From the NCBI GenBank assembly GCA_964507045.1, contig CAZDOO010000008.1, positions 1 to 64,000 on the forward strand: a stretch of 64,000 bases of DNA. The letters run 5' to 3'. Positions within the stretch are counted from its first letter, which is position 1, and every line of letters starts with the position of its first letter. A model generated the notes under the pieces. That model saw nothing but the letters and a program-made list of their open reading frames with translations, did not search any database and was not told where the DNA came from. The position numbers and the translations under genes were made by a program. Source of the DNA: UBA8199 sp964507045. GTDB taxonomy: Bacteria; Verrucomicrobiota; Verrucomicrobiia; Limisphaerales; UBA8199. This document shows positions 24,424 through 31,779 of this stretch, piece by piece.

Positions 24424-24443
24424 TGAGCTGCGCCTTGTGTTGG
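24424..24443 (+). repeat. 20-bp direct repeat, copy 1
   Basis: TGAGCTGCGCCTTGTGTTGG occurs here and again at 24677-24696 in the same orientation. The pair flanks the nested inverted-repeat element at 24485-24624. Confidence 0.75.
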
Positions 24444-24484
24444 AGGGTGCATCTCAACTTTTGTGCGTGCGGCGGCTGCCTCTT

Positions 24485-24624
24485 ATTAACACCCCGCTTC
24501 AGCGGGGTGTACGGCGCACGCGGAGCCTGCAACCGCTTCAGCGGTTTTACGTGGAGCCGCAAACCGCTGAAGCGGTTCCCATGCCGCGCGACCTGTCCAC
24601 ACCCCGCTGAAGCGGGGTGTTAAT
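24485..24624. repeat. Nested inverted-repeat element (REP/MITE-like)
   Basis: The outer 26-bp arms (24485-24510 and 24599-24624) are perfect inverted repeats, and each is itself a hairpin (CACCCCGCT/AGCGGGGTG). Two inner 16-bp arms (24531-24546 and 24562-24577) repeat the design with AACCGCT/AGCGGTT. The 140-bp unit therefore has four hairpins arranged symmetrically. No ORF. It looks like a small non-autonomous mobile or REP-type element. Confidence 0.8.
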
Positions 24625-24676
24625 GGGAGGGCTGCAAATACAGGGGCTTGGCTGGGGGTGCCACCCCTGCGAAAAC

Positions 24677-24696
24677 TGAGCTGCGCCTTGTGTTGG
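24677..24696 (+). repeat. 20-bp direct repeat, copy 2
   Basis: Second identical copy of the 20-mer found at 24424-24443. It lies 64 bases before the DAHP synthase start, downstream of the nested inverted-repeat element. Confidence 0.75.
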
Positions 24697-24760
24697 GAGC
24701 GGTTGGCTGCCCGGCTTTACATTTCTGCCGGAATAGCCGACTCTAAACGCCGAAATAAGT

Positions 24761-26134
24761 ATGCCAATTATAGCCGACAAGACCCCGCCCCGCGGAGAGT
24801 GGTCGCCAACCTCATGGCAGAGGCGGCCCGCCGCCCAGCAACCGGTTTATCCGGACCCGGCGGCGCTGCAGCGCGCACTGGGCCAGTTGGCGCGGCTGCC
24901 ACCCCTGGTTACCAGTTGGGAAATCGAGATCCTTAAGCATCAGTTGGCCGAGGCCACCCGCGGCGAACGCTTCCTGCTCCAGGGCGGCGATTGCTCGGAG
25001 AGCTTCGAGGATTGCGAGTCGGCCGCCATCGCCAGCAAGCTCAAGATTCTGCTCCAGATGAGCCTGGTGCTGGTGCAGGGGGGCAAGAAGCGCGTGACCC
25101 GCATCGGCCGTTTTGCCGGCCAGTACGCCAAGCCCCGTTCCGCGGACAACGAGACGCACAGGGGCGCCACCCTGCCCAGCTACCGCGGCGACATGATTAA
25201 CCGCGCCGGTTTCACGGCCGAAGACCGGACGCCCAATCCCGACCTGCTGCTGCGCGCCTACGAACGGTCCGCCCTGACCATCAATTTCATCCGCTCACTG
25301 ATTGAGGGCGGCTTCGCGGACCTGCACCATCCCGAGTATTGGGAGCTGGGCTTTGTCGCCAACTCGCCGCACGCCGCCGAATACATGCGCATGGTCCAGA
25401 CCATTGGCGATTCCCTGCGCTTTGTGGAGACGCTTACCGGGAGCGTGCTGGCGGACATCAACCGCGTGGATTTCTTCACCAGCCACGAGGGGCTGCACCT
25501 GTCTTACGAGCAGGCCCAGACCCGGCAGGTGCCGCATCGCACGGGGTGGTACAACCTCTCGACCCACTTCCCGTGGATCGGCGACCGGACCCGCGCGCTG
25601 GACGGCGCGCACGTGGAGTATTTCCGCGGCATTGCCAACCCGATCGGCGTCAAGATTGGCCCGTCGGTGACGCCCGACCAGGCGGTCGCGCTGACCGAAG
25701 CGCTCAATCCCCAGAACGAGCCGGGCCGGCTCACGTTGATCCACCGGTTCGGGGCGGACCGCGTGGAGAAGTGCCTGCCGCCGCTGGTGGCAGCCATCCG
25801 GGGCCGCAGCCGGCAGGTGCTCTGGTGCTGCGACCCGATGCACGGGAACACGGAGACAACGAAGGGGGGGATCAAGACGCGCCGGTTCGAGAAGATACTC
25901 GGGGAGATCGAGACCTCGTGCCGCGTGCTCAAGGACTGCGGCACGCACCTCGGGGGCGTGCACTTCGAGTTGACCGGGGACAATGTCACCGAATGCGTCG
26001 GCGGCGCCAGCGGCGTGACCGAGGCCGATCTGACCCGCGATTACCGCAGCACGCTGGACCCGCGTCTCAATTACGAGCAGGCGATGGAGATGGCCCTGGT
26101 GCTGGCGCGGCTGTTGTCGCCGGGCCGAAAGTAG
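24761..26134 (+). CDS. Class II 3-deoxy-7-phosphoheptulonate (DAHP) synthase
   Basis: A 457-residue plant-type (class II) DAHP synthase. It condenses phosphoenolpyruvate and erythrose 4-phosphate, the first step of the shikimate pathway. Diagnostic blocks are WSPTSWQ near the start, LLQGGDCSESF, RIGRFAGQYAKPRS, SHEGLHLSYEQA, WCCDPMHGNTE and GGVHFELTGDNVTECVGG, with metal and substrate residues in place. The length is normal for class II. It is monocistronic, following 835 bases of repeat-rich intergenic DNA that must contain its promoter. Confidence 0.96.
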   Translation: MPIIADKTPPRGEWSPTSWQRRPAAQQPVYPDPAALQRALGQLARLPPLVTSWEIEILKHQLAEATRGERFLLQGGDCSESFEDCESAAIASKLKILLQMSLVLVQGGKKRVTRIGRFAGQYAKPRSADNETHRGATLPSYRGDMINRAGFTAEDRTPNPDLLLRAYERSALTINFIRSLIEGGFADLHHPEYWELGFVANSPHAAEYMRMVQTIGDSLRFVETLTGSVLADINRVDFFTSHEGLHLSYEQAQTRQVPHRTGWYNLSTHFPWIGDRTRALDGAHVEYFRGIANPIGVKIGPSVTPDQAVALTEALNPQNEPGRLTLIHRFGADRVEKCLPPLVAAIRGRSRQVLWCCDPMHGNTETTKGGIKTRRFEKILGEIETSCRVLKDCGTHLGGVHFELTGDNVTECVGGASGVTEADLTRDYRSTLDPRLNYEQAMEMALVLARLLSPGRK

Positions 26135-26174
26135 GCAGCCATTGTCGGGCGAGCGTCCTTCCGGGGGACTTCCT

Positions 26175-27116
26175 CTAAATCTTCTCGAACTGGCTCAGCA
26201 CGTAGTCTCTTGCGCGGGGCACGTCCGCCAGCGTGAGGTGCTCAAGAATGAGAAACAGCTCCCGATTCAGGCCCGCCAGCAGGCGCAGGTATAGCGGATA
26301 GTTCATCACGCCCATGCCCGACGCCGGCAAATCCGTGCCGTCCGCCGAGGCTTTCACGTCCTTGGCATGGGCGAGCACGATCTTTTTGCCGAGCGAGCGG
26401 AACATCTCCCGCAGCATCGGCTCCATGCGCGGCAGCTCTTCTTTGCGGAAGTAGTTGCACGGGTCCATCGTCAGTTTCAGCCCGGGCACGTCCCGCATTA
26501 CCCGCTCGGCGCGCGCGATCGAGTTGATCACGTTCCGCCAGTAAGGCTCGATCGTGACCACTGCGCCGGACTTCCCCGCCGCCTGGACGAGCTTCTCCAG
26601 CGCCGCGCGGCATGCCTGATAGGCCGGCTCGGCTGTGTTCTCCGGCGATTCCGCCCACTCGCTCTGGGCGTTGAGGGTGCCCGTTTCCGTGGTGATGATC
26701 GGACAGTCGAACCGCCGCCAGTTCTCGATCAGCATTTGCATGCGCTGCTCGCCGCGTTTGCGCCGTGCCGGATCGGGGTCCACGACGTTGTAGTAGCCGT
26801 ACAAGCCGACGACTTTCAGATGATGCTTCGCCAGCGTGCTGGTGATCTGGCGCGCTTTGTCCCAATCCGGCGCCCAGGGATCGAAGCGCACATCGGCAAA
26901 GCCGTTCTCAAACACGACGCCGTGGAAGCCGTCGTCCGCGATGCGGCGGGCGGCTTCCGCCAGCGGCAGGCCGGCATAGACTCCCATGAAGACGCCCAAG
27001 CGCAGGTTCTTTTTCGCTTTGGCGCGCAGGTCCGGCGCGGCGTGCGCCAGCCAGGGGAAGCCGAGCGCGGCGGCGCCAGTGAGTTTCAGCCAGTCGCGGC
27101 GAGGCAGGGTATTCAT
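26175..27116 (-). CDS. Tat-exported sugar phosphate isomerase/epimerase-like TIM barrel
   Basis: A 313-residue protein. Starting at ATG 27116 gives a Tat-like signal, RRDWLKLTGAAALGF, then an AP-endonuclease-2 type barrel. Putative metal ligands lie in TIEPYW, MDPCNYF, LAHAKDVK and the final ILEHL, the usual E-D-H-E order. The 41 extra in-frame codons upstream are not needed. Many planctomycete and verrucomicrobial relatives act on uncommon sugars or inositols outside the cytoplasm; the substrate is unknown. It is divergent from the esterase gene, 122 bases away. Confidence 0.85.
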   Translation of the reverse strand: MNTLPRRDWLKLTGAAALGFPWLAHAAPDLRAKAKKNLRLGVFMGVYAGLPLAEAARRIADDGFHGVVFENGFADVRFDPWAPDWDKARQITSTLAKHHLKVVGLYGYYNVVDPDPARRKRGEQRMQMLIENWRRFDCPIITTETGTLNAQSEWAESPENTAEPAYQACRAALEKLVQAAGKSGAVVTIEPYWRNVINSIARAERVMRDVPGLKLTMDPCNYFRKEELPRMEPMLREMFRSLGKKIVLAHAKDVKASADGTDLPASGMGVMNYPLYLRLLAGLNRELFLILEHLTLADVPRARDYVLSQFEKI

Positions 27117-27238
27117 AGAGCGGGCAGGGGGCACAAGGTTAAGCCAGTCACACGCGCATTTTGCATCCCGGAACCGGGCTGCCAAGCGATAAATTTCCAT
27201 CGCCAGATCTTCGCCCGCGTGCCTATGCTGCCGGCACA

Positions 27239-28117
27239 ATGAAAAGCAGCATTCTTATGGCCGCATTGATTGGAGGGATCGCCTCGGCTCAGGCGCAGCC
27301 GACTAACTCGTTCCCGCTCTGGCCGGGTGGAGCCCCCGGCGCGCTCGGCAAGGAAGACAAAGACGTTCCCACGCTTACACCCTATCTGCCTGACCCGGAC
27401 CAGGCCACCGGGGCCGCCATTGTGATCTGCCCTGGCGGCGGCTACAGCAAGCTGGCCCCGCACGAGGCTGGCGACTATGCGCGCTTCCTGAACGAAGCGG
27501 GCATCGCGGGCTTTGTCCTGAAGTATCGGCTCGGCTCCGACGGCTACCGGCATCCGTGCATGCTGCAAGACGCCGCCCGCGCTGTGCGCACCGTCCGCGC
27601 CCGGGCCGGCGAATGGAAGCTGGACCCCAAACGCATCGGCATCATGGGCTCGTCAGCCGGCGGCCACCTCACCTCGACGCTGCTGACCCATTTTGACGCG
27701 GGCAAACCCGACGCCACGGACCCCGTCGAGCGGCAAAGCTCGCGCCCGGACCTCGGCATCCTGTGTTACCCGGTCATCTCGCTGGGTGAGTTCGGGCACG
27801 GAGGCACGCGGAGCAATCTGCTGGGCAAAGACCCCGCGCCGGAGCTGATCCGCGAGCTGTCCAATGAACTCCACGTAACCCGGGACACCCCGCCGTGTTT
27901 CATCTGGCACACGTACGAAGATGGCACCGTGCCGGTGGAGAACAGCCTGCAGTTCGCCGAAGCGCTGCGCAAAGCCGGTGTGCCCTACGATCTGCACATC
28001 TTTCAGAAGGGGCCGCACGGTCTCGGTCTCGGCACGCGCGATTGGAACCCGGAGAAGCGGCATCCCTGGACCCGCGACTGCGTGTTCTGGCTGCGGGCGC
28101 AGGGGTTTGCGAAATAG
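27239..28117 (+). CDS. Secreted alpha/beta-hydrolase (acetyl-xylan/feruloyl esterase-like)
   Basis: A 292-residue exported esterase with a signal peptide in residues 1-18 (ATG at 27239; the longer frame is discarded). The oxyanion motif is ICPGGGYSKLAPHE. The nucleophile elbow is GSSAG with S139, and the catalytic acid region is in the segment around HTYEDGTVPVENS. The histidine is in KGPHGLGLG. The family includes polysaccharide acetyl and bifunctional esterases that deacylate plant polymers. The neighbouring sugar isomerase supports a carbohydrate role. Confidence 0.9.
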   Translation: MKSSILMAALIGGIASAQAQPTNSFPLWPGGAPGALGKEDKDVPTLTPYLPDPDQATGAAIVICPGGGYSKLAPHEAGDYARFLNEAGIAGFVLKYRLGSDGYRHPCMLQDAARAVRTVRARAGEWKLDPKRIGIMGSSAGGHLTSTLLTHFDAGKPDATDPVERQSSRPDLGILCYPVISLGEFGHGGTRSNLLGKDPAPELIRELSNELHVTRDTPPCFIWHTYEDGTVPVENSLQFAEALRKAGVPYDLHIFQKGPHGLGLGTRDWNPEKRHPWTRDCVFWLRAQGFAK

Positions 28118-28143
28118 ACGGAGTATTGGAGTGCCGGGGCAGG

Positions 28144-28224
28144 GGAGTGATGGAGTATGGGAGTGTTGAAATAAGGGCACGAGAGGAGCCCCGCCACTCC
28201 ATTACTCAATTACTCCATCACTCC
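28144..28224. repeat. 14-bp inverted repeat with ACTCCAT direct repeats
   Basis: GGAGTGATGGAGTA (28144-28157) is the exact complement of TACTCCATCACTCC (28211-28224). The right side also holds several ACTCCAT/ATTACTC direct units. It lies between the esterase and LemA genes and could form a transcript hairpin or be a dispersed repeat. Confidence 0.6.
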
Positions 28225-28316
28225 ATCGTTCGCCCTATTCCACTCCCGCCCGGACTTTGTAATTGCCTGCCATGCCGGGTTGGCCTAGGTGTAAGGCCAC
28301 AAACGAAAGGATTCAT

Positions 28317-28922
28317 ATGACTAGATTGATAATTCTGCCGGTGCTGGTGGTGGTGGTTCTCGGGCTGTTCGTCGTGATGTGGATCATTGGCGCCTACAAT
28401 GCACTGGTCGCCTTGCGCAACCGCTTCAAGAATGCCTACGCGCAAATTGATGTGCAGCTCAAGCGGCGCTACGACCTGATTCCCAACCTCGTCGAGACCG
28501 CCAAGGGCTACCTCAAGCACGAGCGCGGCACCCTTGAAGCCGTCGTCGCGGCCCGCAACGCCGCCTCTACCGCCAGCGCGCGCGCCGCGCAGAACCCCGG
28601 CGACGCCGCGGCGATGAAGGAACTCTCGGGTGCGGAAACCGCCTTGACCGGCACGCTGGGCCGGCTCTTCGCCCTGGCTGAAGCCTACCCGGATCTGAAG
28701 GCCAACACGACGATGATTACCCTGATGGAAGAGCTGACCTCGACCGAGAACAAGGTGGCCTTCTCCCGCCAGGCGTACAACGACGCGGTGATGAGCTACA
28801 ACACCAGGCGCGAGACCTTCCCGACCAACCTGATTGCCGGGCCGTTCAACTTCGGGCCGGCCGAGCTGTTCGTCATCGAGAAGCCGGAAGAGAAGGCAGC
28901 GCCCAAGGTCTCGTTCACTTGA
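28317..28922 (+). CDS. LemA family membrane protein
   Basis: A 201-residue protein with one N-terminal membrane helix (residues 4-26) and a helical-bundle domain with the hallmark NRFKNAYAQIDVQLKRRYDL (about residues 37-56) and later YNDAVMSYNTRRETFP. Start at ATG 28317 with GAAAGG 6 bases upstream; the earlier in-frame codon is rejected. LemA proteins are often encoded next to M48/HtpX proteases, as here, but their biochemical role is unknown. Confidence 0.94.
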   Translation: MTRLIILPVLVVVVLGLFVVMWIIGAYNALVALRNRFKNAYAQIDVQLKRRYDLIPNLVETAKGYLKHERGTLEAVVAARNAASTASARAAQNPGDAAAMKELSGAETALTGTLGRLFALAEAYPDLKANTTMITLMEELTSTENKVAFSRQAYNDAVMSYNTRRETFPTNLIAGPFNFGPAELFVIEKPEEKAAPKVSFT

Positions 28923-29014
28923 GCCGTTACCCCAGTAGCGTGGTTGCGTGGGCATACCCGGGGTATCCGGTATAAGTTAGTCACCCTGGCAACCCGATAA
29001 CTCTTTCGCCGCGC

Positions 29015-30982
29015 ATGGACTTCTTTGAGCGACAGGACCGGGCCCGCCACAATACCAAGCTGCTCGTCGTGTATTTCGCCGGCGGCGTGGCCATGCTGAT
29101 TCTGGCGGTCTATGCCGCCGCGCTGCTGATCTTCGCCGGCCTCGGCTCGAGCCATCACCAGGTCCATGGCCAGCAGGTGCCATTGGCCCTCTGGAACTCG
29201 CAGCTCTTCCTTGGGGCCGCCGCCGGCACGCTCGTGGTCATTGGCTTAGGCAGCGCCTTCAAGACCCTGGAACTGGCTCAGGGCGGCAGTGCGGTCGCCT
29301 CCATGCTGGGGGGGCGGGTGGTCAGCCCGACCACCACCGATCCGGATGAGCGCAAGCTGCACAACGTGGTCGAGGAAATGGCTCTCGCCGCGGGCATCCC
29401 GGTGCCGCAGGTCTATGTCTTGCCCGACGAACGAGGCATCAATGCTTTCGCCGCCGGCCACTCGAACAGCGACGCCGTCGTCGCCGTCACCTCCGGCGCC
29501 ATGCGGCTGCTCTCCCGCGACGAGCTGCAAGGCGTTATCGGCCACGAGTTCAGCCATATTCTCAACGGCGACATGCGGCTCAACCTGCGCTTGATGGGGA
29601 TTATCTTTGGCATCCTCTGCCTGGCGGTTATCGGGCGGATTCTTCTCAGCACGCGCGTCCGCAGCAGCAAGGACAAGAACCCGCTCCCCCTGCTGGGGCT
29701 GGCGCTGTTGCTGATCGGCTGGATCGGCGTCCTGTTCGGCCGGCTGATCCAGGCCGCCGTCAGCCGGCAGCGTGAGTTCCTCGCCGACGCCTCGTCGGTG
29801 CAGTTCACGCGCAACCCGGCCGGGCTGGCCGGCGCGCTGAAGAAGATCGGCGGGTTGAGCGTCGGCTCGAAGCTGACAGCAGCGCATGCCGACGAAGCCA
29901 GCCACATGTTCTTCGGCAACGGCATGGGCGAATCGTTCTTTCACCTGATGGACACCCATCCGCCGCTGGCCGAGCGCATCCAGGCCATAGACCCGAGCTT
30001 CGACGGTAAGTTCCCGCCTGTAGGAATCGCCGAGGCGGAACGACCTGCGGTGCGGGTTTCGCCGCCACCGCAGCGGTCGCCCCTCCCGTTCCCCTTCCCG
30101 GGCGCGCCGCGCGCGCAAGCCGGCGTGGCCGGGCTGGCGCCGCCGGTGATCGCGGCGCAGACTGTCTTGGCCCACGCCGGCCAGCCCACGCCGGCGCATC
30201 TGGATTACGCCGAAGGCCTGAGGGTTGCCATTCCAGCCGGCCTGCAAGCCGCCGCGCACGAGGGGCTCGGCGCCAGCACGCTGGTGTATGCCCTGCTGCT
30301 GAGCGACGACGAGGCCGTGCGCCGCCAGCAGCTCGACGAGCTGGCCGCCACAACCTCCACCGCGGTTTGCCAGGAGACCCTCCGGGTCTGGCCGGAAGCG
30401 CAAGCCGTCGCGACTCACGCCAAGCTGCCGCTGGTGGACCTGGCCCTGCCCGGGTTGCGGCAACTGTCACCGGGCCAGTTCCAGCAGTTCCGCGCGGCGG
30501 TGCAGAAGCTGGTCGAGAGCGACGGCGAGATTGACCTGTTCGAGTACGTGCTGCAAAAGATCGTGCTGCGGCACCTCGAGCCGTATTTCCTGCAAGCCCG
30601 CAAGCCGGTGATCCAGTATTACTCGCTCAAGCCGCTGGCGGGCGATTGTGCCGTTCTGCTCTCGGCGCTGGCCTGCCTTGGGCAGGACCAGCCGGATAAG
30701 ATCGCCTTCGCCTTTCGGCAGGGGGCGCAGCCGCTCAGCTACGCCGCGCAGACGGAGCTGCGCCTGCTGCCCGAGACCGACTGCGAGCTGGCGCAAGTGG
30801 ACGTAGCCTTGAATCGGCTCAGCCAGGCGGTGCCGCAGATCAAGAAGAGCGTGCTCCATGCCTGCGCCCAGACCGTAGCAGCCGATGGCGTCCTCCAGGA
30901 AATGGAGGCCGAGCTGCTGCGAGCCATTGCCGATACCTTTGACTGCCCGATGCCGCCATTTATCCCTACACAAGCCGAATGA
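29015..30982 (+). CDS. M48 family membrane metalloprotease with TerB-like C-terminus
   Basis: A 655-residue protein. Two N-terminal helices (about 16-43 and 61-79) are followed by the M48 catalytic part with zinc motif HEFSH (H177-H181). Two more helices (about 200-215 and 225-245) follow, then the third-ligand region RQREFLADASSVQFTRNP. From about residue 330 a proline-rich linker leads to a long helical domain ending in AADGVLQEMEAELLRAIAD, which resembles TerB-like modules. HtpX relatives degrade misfolded membrane proteins. It follows lemA by 92 bases and overlaps the HAD gene by 4 bases. The C-terminal fusion is much longer than in HtpX (about 290 residues). Confidence 0.9.
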   Translation: MDFFERQDRARHNTKLLVVYFAGGVAMLILAVYAAALLIFAGLGSSHHQVHGQQVPLALWNSQLFLGAAAGTLVVIGLGSAFKTLELAQGGSAVASMLGGRVVSPTTTDPDERKLHNVVEEMALAAGIPVPQVYVLPDERGINAFAAGHSNSDAVVAVTSGAMRLLSRDELQGVIGHEFSHILNGDMRLNLRLMGIIFGILCLAVIGRILLSTRVRSSKDKNPLPLLGLALLLIGWIGVLFGRLIQAAVSRQREFLADASSVQFTRNPAGLAGALKKIGGLSVGSKLTAAHADEASHMFFGNGMGESFFHLMDTHPPLAERIQAIDPSFDGKFPPVGIAEAERPAVRVSPPPQRSPLPFPFPGAPRAQAGVAGLAPPVIAAQTVLAHAGQPTPAHLDYAEGLRVAIPAGLQAAAHEGLGASTLVYALLLSDDEAVRRQQLDELAATTSTAVCQETLRVWPEAQAVATHAKLPLVDLALPGLRQLSPGQFQQFRAAVQKLVESDGEIDLFEYVLQKIVLRHLEPYFLQARKPVIQYYSLKPLAGDCAVLLSALACLGQDQPDKIAFAFRQGAQPLSYAAQTELRLLPETDCELAQVDVALNRLSQAVPQIKKSVLHACAQTVAADGVLQEMEAELLRAIADTFDCPMPPFIPTQAE

Positions 30983-31701
30983 AGAAAGAAGCGATTGCGC
31001 TGGTGGCGCTGGATCTGGACGGGACGCTGACCCAGCACCGCAGCAAACTGGAAGAGCCCAACACGCGCGTGCTCGACGCGCTCTCGCAGAAGTACCGACT
31101 GCTCATTGTCGGCGCGGGCACCTGCCGCCGGATCCACGGCCAGATGAACGGCTACCCGATAGATATCATCGGCAATTACGGACTCCAGGTCTCGGCTTAC
31201 GACCGCGAAAAAGGCGTGCTCGAAATCGTTGAAAGCCATATCTCGCCGCCCGACAAACCGGAGGTCGAGCGCCGGATAGCGCGGCTCCGCGAAATGTCAG
31301 GGTATCTCGAATACACGGGGGATACGGTGGAATTTCATGAGTCCGGCATGATCACCTTTCCACTCATCGGCACCCGGGCGAGGATCGAGGACAAACTCCG
31401 CTTTGACCCCACGCGGGAGAAGCGTCGAAAGATTTACCCCGCGGTGAAGGCGGCATTTCCGGAATACACGGTGTTCGTCGGTGGGTCTTCGTCCTTCGAT
31501 ATGGCGCCGCTGCCCTACGACAAGCTCTATGCGCTGGACCGGTATTGCGCGAAGCGCGGGTTGCAGCATGAGAATGTTGTCTATTTCGGCGACGATTTCG
31601 AGCCGGGCGGGAACGACCAGCAGGTGCACGATTCGGACATAGCATTCATCCGGGTGGACGACTACCGGAGATTTGCTGAATTCGCGGCCGCCATCCTGTA
31701 G
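30979..31701 (+). CDS. HAD-IIB hydrolase, phosphomannomutase-like
   Basis: A 240-residue HAD-superfamily protein. Motif I is LDLDGTLT (D12, D14). Later blocks resemble eukaryotic-type phosphomannomutase: FPLIGTRARIEDKLRFDP, SSFDMAPLPYDKLYALD and VVYFGDDFEPGGNDQQV. Such enzymes interconvert mannose 6- and 1-phosphate for GDP-mannose synthesis; a simple sugar phosphatase role is possible. Start overlaps the M48 stop by 4 bases, so they are co-translated, an unusual pairing. Confidence 0.78.
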   Translation: MKKEAIALVALDLDGTLTQHRSKLEEPNTRVLDALSQKYRLLIVGAGTCRRIHGQMNGYPIDIIGNYGLQVSAYDREKGVLEIVESHISPPDKPEVERRIARLREMSGYLEYTGDTVEFHESGMITFPLIGTRARIEDKLRFDPTREKRRKIYPAVKAAFPEYTVFVGGSSSFDMAPLPYDKLYALDRYCAKRGLQHENVVYFGDDFEPGGNDQQVHDSDIAFIRVDDYRRFAEFAAAIL

Positions 31702-31779
31702 GAGTCCGCGCGGCCGCCCTGGCACCGAACGCGGCTGTCGGCATTGAATATCCGGATGGGTTGGTATATTCCATCCCCA

